From positions 5,366,501-5,430,500 of the forward strand of contig NZ_CP108494.1 in the NCBI RefSeq assembly GCF_041435435.1: DNA of 64,000 nt. Direction: 5' to 3'. Positions 8,970-17,491 of this stretch are shown one piece after another (position 1 is the stretch's first letter; each line of letters opens with the position of its first letter). A program made the position numbers and the translations under genes. Below the pieces are notes generated by a model. That model made no database searches, was not told the DNA's origin, and saw only the letters and a list, made by a program, of their open reading frames with translations. The DNA is from Streptomyces sp. NBC_01241 (GTDB lineage Bacteria; Actinomycetota; Actinomycetes; Streptomycetales; Streptomycetaceae).

Positions 8970-9979
8970 TGAGTCGACGACGGACGAAGTTCATTGCTGC
9001 GGGAGTTGCCGGACTGATCGTGGTGGCCGGGACGGTGGTGTTCGCCCTCCTGCGCGGAGAGGAACAGGAGCCGGAGCAGCAGAGCTTCTGCTGGGGCACT
9101 CTCTCAAGACACGATGTGTCCGCGCTCAGCGTGCAGCCGCTGGAGCGGTACGCCTCGGAGGAACGCCGCCTGAACGACGCCGGGCTGTCCTACTGCAAGG
9201 TGTGGGGCGGCTCGGGCAGCGCGGCCGCGATGCGCGAGGAGTTCACCCTCGACATCAACAACATGCCCCCCGAAACGAGCGTATGGCGGACGGCCGACGA
9301 AGTCGCCGCCGAGTCCCTGTTCCGCGCGCCGATCGCCGGGGTGGCCGGCTGGGTCAATAGGAGGTACGCCGGGGTACTGCTTCCCTCCGGCTGTGCCGGG
9401 GCACTGGGCAAGGGTGCTGCACCGTATCTGCAGATCAAGGCGGTGAACGATCAGGAGGAGCGTTGGCAGGACGGCACCCTCCAGAAGCGGATGACCGAAG
9501 TCCTCATGAAGGCCGGAGCAACCCTGACCAAGCAACTGGGGTGCTCTGACCGCGCGTTCGCCGCTCCGGAGGATGCTCCTCGGCTGCTCGAACCACGGGC
9601 GCTCACCCCCGGCAAGGCGTGCGGCCTTCCCGGGTTCACCCCTCTCAGGACGACCGGCACCACCTTCCAGGAATACGTGACCCCGGGAGACTTCCGCCTG
9701 TGGAGCTGCTCGATCGGCCTCGAAGGCGATACTCACGGCACCGTGAATTTCACCGTCACCCAGGACCCCCGATTGATCGGCCTCTCCAGCGTCCGGTCCG
9801 AGTCGCTGAGCCACCCGGGCGAGGCGCTTGTCACTTGCGGAGGCAAACCGACCCTCCTGCAAATGGGTACGCCTGGCAACACAGCGGAGAAGGAGCCCGG
9901 GGCGGAAGCGTTGCGTCCCGACAAGGAGCGGTTCGAGGGCTTCACCGGTGCCGTCACTCGGGCGGCAGGTTGCAGCTGA
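8969..9979 (+). CDS. Membrane-anchored, cysteine-rich extracellular protein
   Basis: 336 residues from an ATG that overlaps the upstream stop (TGATG), so the two are translationally coupled. A short basic start (MSRRRTK) and one membrane segment (about residues 8-27) are followed by an extracellular region with eight cysteines (SFCWG, SYCKV, SGCAG, LGCSD, KACGL, SCSIG, VTCGG and the last, GCS), enough for four disulfides. The GDFRLWSCSIGLE type of segment appears twice in loosely similar form, suggesting two related halves. No enzyme motif is visible. It is probably a secreted binding or envelope protein. Confidence 0.75.
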   Translation: MSRRRTKFIAAGVAGLIVVAGTVVFALLRGEEQEPEQQSFCWGTLSRHDVSALSVQPLERYASEERRLNDAGLSYCKVWGGSGSAAAMREEFTLDINNMPPETSVWRTADEVAAESLFRAPIAGVAGWVNRRYAGVLLPSGCAGALGKGAAPYLQIKAVNDQEERWQDGTLQKRMTEVLMKAGATLTKQLGCSDRAFAAPEDAPRLLEPRALTPGKACGLPGFTPLRTTGTTFQEYVTPGDFRLWSCSIGLEGDTHGTVNFTVTQDPRLIGLSSVRSESLSHPGEALVTCGGKPTLLQMGTPGNTAEKEPGAEALRPDKERFEGFTGAVTRAAGCS

Positions 9980-10216
9980 ACCTGGGCGAGAGGACGGTGA
10001 AGTCCGCCCTGGACAGGCAGGTGTTGAGACAACCAACGGAGAGGGCGAGAGTGTCCCGTCGGCATCAGGCGATCGCGGCGGCAGTGGAAACGCGCCTGAG
10101 ATTGCCTGGGTCCGGCATTGCCGGGCCCCGCCAGGTCCGGCGACCATGCGGGCATCTCCGGAGCGGGCGTTACCCGCGTTCCGGACCGCACCTCATCAGA
10201 GAATGGAGCGCCCCTC

Positions 10217-10624
10217 ATGGCATGGGTGGTCGGAGCGAACGTGCTCATGGGTCTGCTGTTGATCGCATTGGGGCTGGTGACGCTCCGAACAGGGTGGATC
10301 CTGCCCACGGCGCGCCGCCACGTCACCAGACCTCAGCTCCACGGCCTCGGTACCCTGCTGACGGGTACGTCCCTTGTTTTTCAGGGCCTCTTCTACTTCC
10401 GAATCCTGCCGAGCGTCTCCTGGGAGATCCGGTTCTTCGGCGGAAACGCCTTCCTGTTCGCTGGTCTCTTCTTGATTATTGCCGGCCAGCTGCTGGCGCA
10501 CCGCCGCAGCCCGCACCCGGACCCACACCGATCCCTCAGGAGCTTCCGCTCGATCGCGAGCCGTATGAGCCCTCGTGAAGACGGTGCCGGCGTGGACCGG
10601 CCCGGACCCGCTGACGACGCGTGA
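10217..10624 (+). CDS. Small membrane protein, unknown
   Basis: 135 residues from ATG 10217 with GGAG 9 bases upstream. Three or four hydrophobic segments (about 3-22, 43-62, 70-95) are followed by a basic, Ser/Arg-rich tail of ~40 residues that probably lies in the cytoplasm. It is 237 bases downstream of the cysteine-rich protein gene and on the same strand. I do not recognise the family. Confidence 0.65.
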   Translation: MAWVVGANVLMGLLLIALGLVTLRTGWILPTARRHVTRPQLHGLGTLLTGTSLVFQGLFYFRILPSVSWEIRFFGGNAFLFAGLFLIIAGQLLAHRRSPHPDPHRSLRSFRSIASRMSPREDGAGVDRPGPADDA

Positions 10625-10722
10625 CTACGGGCGAGACCATTCCAAAAGGTCGCGCTACCTCTCGGAGGCTGTGCTGTTGCTGTTGTTGTCCGCTCCCATA
10701 CCGGCGTGCGCTGCCATCGACT

Positions 10723-11388
10723 TCACTCCGGCGTCTTGATCAACACAGAGTTTGACACGACGGGAGGTGGCGACGGCAACTGAACATAGCCCGTTTCGGG
10801 GTCTGTTGTCTTCTTCGCCGTTTGGTACGTATCGCTGTTCATCAACAGCACGGAAACAGTGCGCTCGGACCCTGGTGTCGTCGTGCTGAGATTCGCGTCG
10901 TAGGGGTAATCGCCCGGTCCCTGATTCAGGTCGTTCCGCAGCGTGTAGTGCACGTGCGGGGCGGCGGCCGTACCGGAAACTTTCCGCACCACCCAGGCAA
11001 GGTGGTCACCGGGTGCGAGGTCGCAGGACACTGTCGCGACCACATGCGCCACCGAATGATTTGGCTTCCCGTTCAGCTTGAGAACGACATCTTTGCTCGA
11101 CTTGCCGCAGTCGGATGAGGAACCAGCCGACGGGCCCGGCATATTGCGCGGCGAGGCGGAAACACTCGGCTGTGATGAATCCGAATCGCCGAACTGTTCC
11201 AGGAGATCTTTCCAGATCCCCAGGGACTGCCCCACCACGCCGGCGACGAGCGCGACAAAGGTGAACACACCGGTGGCCCTCCTTACCCAACGGCCACCCA
11301 CCTCGTCGGCGCCTCTCAGTGGCGTTCGCCGCCGACGGAGATGGGTGCGGTTTCCGCCTAAACCTGGGTTCCGCTGTCGCCTCGCCAT
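10723..11388 (-). CDS. Single-pass membrane protein with extracellular domain; TTA codon
   Basis: 221 residues from ATG 11388, chosen because GGAAGGGGAAG lies about 8 bases upstream; a TTG at 11421 is less likely. The basic N-terminus (RRQRN, LRRRRTPLRG) is followed by one membrane segment (about 40-60), a Ser/Pro-rich linker and a C-terminal domain with two cysteines (SDCGKS, VSCDLAPGDHLAWVV) likely to form a disulfide. Leu10 is encoded by TTA (complement of 11359-11361), a codon that in Streptomyces depends on the bldA tRNA. Expression is therefore probably tied to development. Function unknown. Confidence 0.75.
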   Translation of the reverse strand: MARRQRNPGLGGNRTHLRRRRTPLRGADEVGGRWVRRATGVFTFVALVAGVVGQSLGIWKDLLEQFGDSDSSQPSVSASPRNMPGPSAGSSSDCGKSSKDVVLKLNGKPNHSVAHVVATVSCDLAPGDHLAWVVRKVSGTAAAPHVHYTLRNDLNQGPGDYPYDANLSTTTPGSERTVSVLLMNSDTYQTAKKTTDPETGYVQLPSPPPVVSNSVLIKTPE

Positions 11389-11466
11389 ACTGTTGGCTTC
11401 CCCTTCCCAGGTTGAGGTCAACGCGGATCGTGAACTTTCGTTCCGTCGTCCGCCGGGGAACCGCGG

Positions 11467-12000
11467 TCAGCGGTCGGCCCGTTGGTCGATGCCCGCGTCG
11501 TCGGGGGGTCCTGGGGCGTCCAGGATGGAGGTCTCCACCTCGCCGACGCCCCACCCGTACGCCAGTTTGTGCACCTCCAGCACGAAGAAGGAGTCCGTGG
11601 CGACGATCCCGTCGATCAGGTGGAGGCGCCGCGTCATCAGGTCGGTGAAGTGGTCGGTGTCCCGGCAGATCACCTCGGCCATGACGTCGAACCGGCCCGC
11701 CGTCATGATCACGTACGCGGTCTCGGGGAGCTCCCGCAGCGCCCGGCAGACCAGCTGCGCCATGCCGGGCCGCACCCGGATGCCGATCATCGCCATGCGG
11801 TCGAAACCGATGGTCAGCGGGTTGGCGATGCCGACGATCTGCAGGATGCCCGCATCCTGCAGCCGCTGCACCCGGTAGCGGACGGAGGAGGCCGGGATGC
11901 CCACGTCCGAGGCGATCAGACTGTAGGCGCGGCGTCCGTCGGTCTGCAGGATGGCGATGATGCGCCGGTCGATGTCGTCGAGCGGGCTCGCGGGGGGCAT
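11467..12000 (-). CDS. Lrp/AsnC family transcriptional regulator
   Basis: 177 residues. The N-terminal HTH starts at LDDIDRRIIAILQTDGRR and includes the recognition helix SSVRYRVQRLQDAGIL. The C-terminal RAM/ACT-like ligand domain follows (residues ~75-150, with TAYVIMTAGRFDVMAEVICRD). The start at 12000 has GGAG 9 bases upstream. It sits beside an aldehyde dehydrogenase, amino-acid/amine permease and amine oxidase, so it probably senses an amine or amino acid and controls them through the half-site array at 13645-13714. Confidence 0.92.
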   Translation of the reverse strand: MPPASPLDDIDRRIIAILQTDGRRAYSLIASDVGIPASSVRYRVQRLQDAGILQIVGIANPLTIGFDRMAMIGIRVRPGMAQLVCRALRELPETAYVIMTAGRFDVMAEVICRDTDHFTDLMTRRLHLIDGIVATDSFFVLEVHKLAYGWGVGEVETSILDAPGPPDDAGIDQRADR

Positions 12001-12131
12001 ACGGCTGCTCCGGAGGTCGCGTCCAGGGGACTGACCCGGACCGGAGGCCGCGCCCTTGATCCAGGAGCGGCCACCGGGTCCGGTCGGTCCAGGGTACGGA
12101 GCCCCTGCGGGCGCGCCGGTCACAGGCCCGT

Positions 12132-13568
12132 TCAGACGCTCATGACACCCGTACGCAAGTCGGACATGTCGAGCAGGGTGTGCTTGCCGCCGATGCGGCC
12201 CCAGCCGGTGCCGCGGCTGCCCGCCCCGCCGAACGGCATGTTGATGTCCCAGAAGCACGTGCTGTCGTTGACCACGACCTGACCGACGGCCATCTCCTCG
12301 ACGAACCGGTACGCGGCACCCATGCTCCGGGTGAACACCGCGCCCTGGAGGCCGAGCTTGTCGTCATTGGCGATCCGCAGCAGCTCGTCGTCGGAGCCGC
12401 CGGTGATGATCGGGACGACCGGGCCGAAGGACTCCTCGCGGGAGAGCAGGCTGTCCTCGGGCACGCCGTCCACCACGGTGAACTCGTAGTAGAGGCCGGT
12501 CGGCTGCCCGGCGCGGCGCTGCCCGCCGAGCAGGATCTGCGCGCCGTGCTCCCGCGCGTCCGCCATGTGCCGGTCCATCTTGGCCGCGACACCCTCGTTG
12601 TTGAGCGGGCCGAGGTTCGTCGCCGCGTCGAACGGGTCACCGAGCACGACGTCCTCGGCGGCACGGAGTACGGCCGCCACGAAGTCGTCGTGCGCGTCGG
12701 CGTGGACGACCACCCGCTCCGTGGCACAGCACACCTGTCCGGAACAGAGGTACGCGCCGTACACCGCGGCGCGGGCCGCCGCGTCCAGGTCGGCGTCGGC
12801 GAGTACCACCAGCGGGCCGTTGCCCGAGCACTCCATGATGGAGCGCTTGAGGCCGGCGGCGGCCGCGATCTTCGCGCCGGTCGCCGAGGAGCCGATGAAG
12901 CCGATGGCGTCGATGCCCGGATGGCGCACCAGCATGTCCCCGGCCGTGCCCTCGCCGGGCAGGACGTTGACCAGGCCCGCCGGAACTCCCGCCTCGACCA
13001 TCGCCTCCATGGCCTTCAGTACGGTCAGCGGCGTGTTCGACGGCGGCTTGACGACGTGCGCGTTTCCGGTGGCCAGACCGGGGGCGACGAACTCGGCAAG
13101 CATCAGCAGCGGGAAGTTCCAGGGCGTGATGATGCCCCAGGTGCCGACGGGCCGGTAGAACGTCCACATCCGCTTGGTGTTGTCGGTGGACGGCATCGTC
13201 TCGCCGTGCAGGCGCACCGCGTCCTCGGCGTGCAGATGGAACAGCTGCGCCGCCTCCTCGATGTCGGCGACCGACTCGGCGAGCGGCTTGCCCTGCTCCA
13301 GCGTCTGCAGGCGGGCCAGCTCCTCCACCCGGGCGGACAGCGCGTCGCCGACGCGGTGACAGATCTCCGCCCGCTTCCAGACGTTGACCTTCGCCCAGGC
13401 CGCCTGCGCCTCGTTGGCGGCCTTCACGGCGGCGTCGAGGTCCGTGGCGGTGGGGAGCGGGATCGTACCGATGTGCGCGCCGGTGGCGGGGCTGATGACG
13501 TCGTAGGTCTCGGTACCGGTGCCGTCGGCGTAGCCGCCGTTGATGAAGAACGGGTGCACGGCAGACAT
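12132..13568 (-). CDS. Aldehyde dehydrogenase (NAD(P)-dependent)
   Basis: Oxidises an aldehyde to the acid; 478 residues. Visible are the cofactor-loop segment TPWNFPLLML, GFIGSSATG, the general-base Glu in MECSGNGPLVVL and the catalytic Cys in SGQVCCATER. AGAAGGG precedes ATG 13568. It is divergent from a permease and amine oxidase, so the likely substrate is an aminoaldehyde released by amine oxidation, such as 4-aminobutanal from putrescine. That substrate assignment is inference from context; succinate-semialdehyde is an alternative. Confidence 0.93.
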   Translation of the reverse strand: MSAVHPFFINGGYADGTGTETYDVISPATGAHIGTIPLPTATDLDAAVKAANEAQAAWAKVNVWKRAEICHRVGDALSARVEELARLQTLEQGKPLAESVADIEEAAQLFHLHAEDAVRLHGETMPSTDNTKRMWTFYRPVGTWGIITPWNFPLLMLAEFVAPGLATGNAHVVKPPSNTPLTVLKAMEAMVEAGVPAGLVNVLPGEGTAGDMLVRHPGIDAIGFIGSSATGAKIAAAAGLKRSIMECSGNGPLVVLADADLDAAARAAVYGAYLCSGQVCCATERVVVHADAHDDFVAAVLRAAEDVVLGDPFDAATNLGPLNNEGVAAKMDRHMADAREHGAQILLGGQRRAGQPTGLYYEFTVVDGVPEDSLLSREESFGPVVPIITGGSDDELLRIANDDKLGLQGAVFTRSMGAAYRFVEEMAVGQVVVNDSTCFWDINMPFGGAGSRGTGWGRIGGKHTLLDMSDLRTGVMSV

Positions 13569-13644
13569 GGGTGCCCTTCTGGTCTGGCGCCGGGAGGGCG
13601 CGAGGGGAGTGACGCACCTCACCATCGGTTGGGCAATCGAAGGG

Positions 13645-13714
13645 TGTCAATGGGGCTGAATCAACAATCTCAAGGCTGATTCACTGCTGAATGAGCAGGT
13701 TCAATCCATTGACA
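13645..13714. promoter_or_regulatory. Array of inverted half-sites, candidate Lrp/AsnC operator
   Basis: Two nested inverted repeats lie between the divergent aldehyde dehydrogenase and permease genes. TGTCAATGG (13645-13653) is the exact reverse complement of 13706-13714, and TGAATCA (13657-13663) of 13677-13683. A further near-copy, TGAATGA, is at 13688-13694. The TGAATCA arms are 20 bp centre to centre, two helical turns, as expected for an Lrp-type octamer. The right outer arm overlaps the -35 box of the permease promoter. Confidence 0.6.
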
Positions 13715-13738
13715 TGGCGAAATCGTCAGCCCTACGGT
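13709..13738 (+). promoter_or_regulatory. Candidate promoter of the permease gene
   Basis: A consensus TTGACA (13709-13714) and TACGGT (13733-13738) are 18 bases apart. The -35 hexamer lies inside the right arm of the outer inverted repeat, so binding there would block polymerase. Confidence 0.55.
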
Positions 13739-13776
13739 GCGTGGCTCATAGGCCGTCGCTCTTCGTCTGAAGCTCC

Positions 13777-13884
13777 ACGCGCTCTGCCTCTGCTTGCGGC
13801 CCGATGCTCTCTGTCCGAAGCTCCTCGCGCGCTGTCTGAAGCTCTCTCGTTCTCCGCCTGAAGCCCCCGCTCACCGACTGAAGG
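13777..13884. repeat. Imperfect CTGAAGC repeats in the permease leader
   Basis: CTGAAGC or CCGAAGC recurs at 13777, 13815, 13836 and 13858, with CTGAAGG at 13878; the last four are 20-22 bases apart. They lie between the promoter and the ATG at 13893. The sense is unclear: a leader repeat or a decayed tandem array. Confidence 0.55.
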
Positions 13885-13892
13885 GGACACCC

Positions 13893-15326
13893 ATGTCCGA
13901 GCAACCTGCCCTTGCCAAGAAGATGCGCTGGTACGACGGGTTCGCGATGTCGCTGACCATGCCGGCGGCGCTGATCGCATCGCTGGGGGCCTCCATCGGA
14001 GGGCTCGGCGCATGGGGCGCGATCGCCCTGTGGGCGGTGTCGATGGTGCTGGCCACCGCCACCAACTGGATCTACACCGAGATGGCCGCGATGTTCCCCG
14101 AGTCGTCGGGCGGTATCGCGCACTACGCCACCGAGGGCTGGCGCAGCCGGATCCCTGCCGTCGGCGCCCTGGCCGGCATTGGCTACTGGCTTCCCTGGAC
14201 CACCGCGCTGTCGGTGTACGCGGGCATCATCGGCTCCCTGGTGCAGGCGCAGTGGTTCCCCGGTCAGAACTGGACGCTCGACCTGGGCGTGGCGGAGCTG
14301 AGCCTGCCGATCGTGGTGGGTCTGGTCGTCATGGCGCTGCTGTACGGGGCGGCGATGTACGGCCTGCACGCGGCGATGTGGGTGGTCTACGTGACCGGCG
14401 GGGTGCTGCTGATCCCGCTCGCCGTCTTCATCGTGGGACCGTTCCTCACCGGTGACTGGAGCACGGCCGGGCTGCACTGGAACCTGCACGGCATGAGCGG
14501 ACTCCGCGAGGCCCTGGTGTGGCTGTACATCATGGCCTGGACCTCGTTCGGCGTGGAGGTGTGCGCGACCTTCGCCCCCGAGTACAAGGAGACCGTGCGG
14601 GACACCTCCCGGGCGCTGCGCGCGGGCGTGCTGTTCTGCCTCGGCATCTTCATCCTGCTGCCGCTGGCGCTCTCCGGTTACGTCGGGGAGAAGACGATCG
14701 GCGACGACCCGACCGCGTTCTACGTCGGGGCCTTCCACAACCTGGTCGGCGGGGCAGCCGACCTGATGGTCGTCTTCCTCATCGCCTCGCTGCTGCTCAT
14801 CATGATCACCGGGCTGGCCGACGGCTCACGGGTGCTGTACAGCATGGGACGGCAGGGCGTCACGGTCCGTCAGGTCGGCGTGCTCAACCGGCGCGGCGTA
14901 CCGGCCCGCGCGCTCACCGTCGCGCTGCTGCTCAACGTGGTCGTGCTGGTGGTCCTCAAGACCCCGCTGGCGATCATCGTCACCGGCAACCTGGGCTACA
15001 TCCTCACCCACATCCTGGCGATCTCCGGCTTCGCCCTGCTCCGCCGGGACCGGCCCGACCTGGCGCGTCCGATCCGGCTCCCGAACTTCTTCGTGCCGCT
15101 GGCCTGGGTCCTCACGGCACTGCTGGGCGTCATCCTGGTCGTCGGCGCCACCGGCTTCGCGATCACCGGCTACGGCGGATACAAGGAACTCGCCATCGCG
15201 CTCGGCGTGATGGCCGCATCGGTCCTGCTGTGGGAGTACCGCCGCCGCGTCCAGGACCGCGACGCTCCGGCACCCGCCGACGGGTCCGCGGCCGACGACG
15301 AGGCGGCGGAAACTCCCCGCGTCTGA
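13893..15326 (+). CDS. APC family amino acid/amine permease
   Basis: Integral membrane transporter, 477 residues, with about twelve hydrophobic segments. The first segment carries GFAMSLTMPAALIASLGASIGG, in the position of the Gly-rich substrate-binding helix of APC transporters, and the second membrane block has NWIYTEMAAMFPESSGGIAHY. AGGGGACACCC precedes the ATG. The flavin amine oxidase gene follows in the same direction after 261 bases. Context suggests uptake of an amine or amino acid that feeds the adjacent aldehyde dehydrogenase. Confidence 0.9.
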   Translation: MSEQPALAKKMRWYDGFAMSLTMPAALIASLGASIGGLGAWGAIALWAVSMVLATATNWIYTEMAAMFPESSGGIAHYATEGWRSRIPAVGALAGIGYWLPWTTALSVYAGIIGSLVQAQWFPGQNWTLDLGVAELSLPIVVGLVVMALLYGAAMYGLHAAMWVVYVTGGVLLIPLAVFIVGPFLTGDWSTAGLHWNLHGMSGLREALVWLYIMAWTSFGVEVCATFAPEYKETVRDTSRALRAGVLFCLGIFILLPLALSGYVGEKTIGDDPTAFYVGAFHNLVGGAADLMVVFLIASLLLIMITGLADGSRVLYSMGRQGVTVRQVGVLNRRGVPARALTVALLLNVVVLVVLKTPLAIIVTGNLGYILTHILAISGFALLRRDRPDLARPIRLPNFFVPLAWVLTALLGVILVVGATGFAITGYGGYKELAIALGVMAASVLLWEYRRRVQDRDAPAPADGSAADDEAAETPRV

Positions 15327-15587
15327 GCAGGCCGGTGCCTGAACGCGTCGGCAGGGGAAGCGGCCGGCGCGCCCTGGAGCCTCACCAACGGAGGTCCCCG
15401 CTCCTGAAGCCGCCTCCGCCCCGCCCCGGAGGCACCTCCCACTCCGGGCGTCCCACTCTGGGTACCGCACTTCGGGCGTCCCGGGCCCAGGCAAGGAAAA
15501 CCCCCGACGGGCCCGTGCACCGCACCGGTCGGGTACCACTACCTCCTTTCCCCAGGCACCACTCCCTTTCAGAGGAAGGACTTCGGC

Positions 15588-17216
15588 ATGGCCGGATTCC
15601 AGGGCCGTACCCGTCTCAGCACCCAACTGCGCGCCATGTTCTCGGCACACGAAGAAGCGGCACGCACAGGTGTGCCGGTGGAGGAGATCCAGGGCCGGCG
15701 GGCAGCAGCCGCCGCCGAGGGCGCGAGCCGTCGGCAGTTCCTGCGCGGCGCCGCGGGCGGCCTCGTGGTCGCCGCGGCCGGCGGACTCGGCGTCAACTCG
15801 CTCCTCCAAGCCCCGGCGGCCAACGCCGCCACCGCACCCAGGGTCGTCATCGTCGGCGCCGGCCTGGCCGGCCTGCGGACCGCACACGACCTCTACCGCC
15901 GGAAGGGCGTCGCCGCCACGGTCTACGAGGGCAACACCCGGGCCGGCGGCCGGTGCTGGAGCCTGCGCAACTTCTTCGATGCCGGCCAGGTCGTCGAGCA
16001 CGGCGGCGCCTTCATCAACACCGACCACACGGCGACCCGCAACCTGGCCGCGTCGCTCGGTCTGCCGCTGCGGGTCGTCGGCGGAGGCAACCAGTCACCG
16101 TACGGCGACAAGTACTGGATCGACGGAGCGCTGTACACCACGAAGGACGCCAACGCCGACTGGAAGGTGATGCAGCCGAAGTTCGCCGCCGAGCTGGCCG
16201 CCGCGCCCTATCCGCAGACCTACGGCAACTACACCGCGCGCGGCCGCCAGTTGGACCTGATGACGGTCGACGAGTGGCTGACCGCCAACGTTCCCGGCGG
16301 CCTCGGCAGCCGGTTCGCCAAGCTCATGCAGTCCAATGTGCTCTCCGAGTACGGCCTCGACCCCGGCCAGCAGCCCGCGCTGAACCTGATCTACCTGCTG
16401 GGCTGGAACTCCCCGGGCTCCCTCGCCCCGCTCGCGGGCGACGACGAGAAGTACTCGGTGATCGGCGGCAACGACCAGATCGTCACCGGGATGATCAACC
16501 AACTGCCGTCCGGCACGGTGCAGTACGGGAAGAAGCTCACCGCGCTCAGGTCCAACCTCGACGGGACGGTCACCTGCACCTTCAGCGACGGCCCGGCCAC
16601 CACCGACGTCACCGCGGACAAGGTCGTCCTCGCGCTGCCCTTCACGACACTGCGCGACTGCGACCTCACCCGCGCCGGCTTCTCGGCGCTGAAGACGCAG
16701 GCGATCCAGCAACTGGATCTGGGCGCCAACGCCAAGCTCCATGTGCAGTTCGCCACCCGTCCGTGGGTCACCCAGAAGTATGGCGGTGTCGCGTACACCA
16801 ACCCCGACACAGTGCAGACCGTGTGGGACGACACCGTCGGCCAGGCGCTGCCCCAGGGCGTCCTGTGCCAGTTCCCCGCCGGCTCCATGGTGACCGGCGG
16901 CTGGACTGGCGCAGCCTTCGACACCGCCCCGGCGGCGCAGGTCAGCACCTTCCTGTCCCGGATGGAACCGATCTTCCCCGGTGTCACGGCCGCGTACAAC
17001 GGCAAGGCGTACCGCGACGCCTGGTTCCTCAACCCCTGGTCCAAGGGCGCCTACAGCTGCCCCCGCGTCGGCCAGCACACCACCCTCTGGGGCGCCCAGC
17101 CCGCCCCCGAAGGCAACGTGCACTTCGCCGGCGAGCACACCTCCATGGAGAACTACGGTTTCCTCGACGGCGCCATCGCCTCCGGCGAACGGGTGTCGAA
17201 GGAAATCGCCCCCTGA
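15588..17216 (+). CDS. Tat-exported flavin amine oxidase
   Basis: FAD enzyme of the monoamine/polyamine oxidase family, 542 residues. The N-terminus has a pre-signal stretch and a twin-arginine signal, SRRQFLRG at about 47-54, then a hydrophobic run ending near ANAAT, so the protein is exported folded with FAD. The dinucleotide motif VVIVGAGLAGL follows at about 85-95, then the family's RAGGRCWS. The C-terminal FAD clamp is seen in GEHTSMENYGFLDGAIASGERV. GGAAGG precedes the ATG. It would oxidise an amine outside the membrane, releasing aldehyde, ammonia and peroxide. Substrate not determinable from sequence. Confidence 0.9.
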   Translation: MAGFQGRTRLSTQLRAMFSAHEEAARTGVPVEEIQGRRAAAAAEGASRRQFLRGAAGGLVVAAAGGLGVNSLLQAPAANAATAPRVVIVGAGLAGLRTAHDLYRRKGVAATVYEGNTRAGGRCWSLRNFFDAGQVVEHGGAFINTDHTATRNLAASLGLPLRVVGGGNQSPYGDKYWIDGALYTTKDANADWKVMQPKFAAELAAAPYPQTYGNYTARGRQLDLMTVDEWLTANVPGGLGSRFAKLMQSNVLSEYGLDPGQQPALNLIYLLGWNSPGSLAPLAGDDEKYSVIGGNDQIVTGMINQLPSGTVQYGKKLTALRSNLDGTVTCTFSDGPATTDVTADKVVLALPFTTLRDCDLTRAGFSALKTQAIQQLDLGANAKLHVQFATRPWVTQKYGGVAYTNPDTVQTVWDDTVGQALPQGVLCQFPAGSMVTGGWTGAAFDTAPAAQVSTFLSRMEPIFPGVTAAYNGKAYRDAWFLNPWSKGAYSCPRVGQHTTLWGAQPAPEGNVHFAGEHTSMENYGFLDGAIASGERVSKEIAP

Positions 17217-17290
17217 GCCGGTCCGCTGAGCCGGTCCGCTGAGCCCGTCCCCTGAACCCACTCCCTGAGCCCGTCCTCTGAGCCCGCTCC
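17213..17290. repeat. Six 13-bp tandem repeats starting at the amine oxidase stop
   Basis: Units of pattern CTGAGCCGGTCCG run without gaps from 17213 to 17290; the first two are identical and the others diverge by one to four bases. Every unit contains TGA, and because 13 is not a multiple of 3 the stops fall in all three frames. The gene's own stop is the TGA of the first unit. Confidence 0.9.
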
Positions 17291-17491
17291 GGCCCCGGAC
17301 CACCCTCCGGGGCCACTCACTGAAGGCCCGGCGGCCGACACGATCCGTGCCGCAGGACTGACGCAGCCAAGCGGCTACAAGGCCACAACGAGGGCGCAAC
17401 GGGTGGGTGGCGGGGCTGCGGCGCGATGCGGGGCGTCGCTACCATCCGGCGTACAGGGGGTACAAGGAGTCATCCCCGGCAAGGGGGGTCC

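Noticed and set aside
14519..17242. 907-codon frame spanning permease and amine oxidase
   Set aside because: Shadow frame; crosses a gene boundary and has Arg/Gly/Pro-biased composition.
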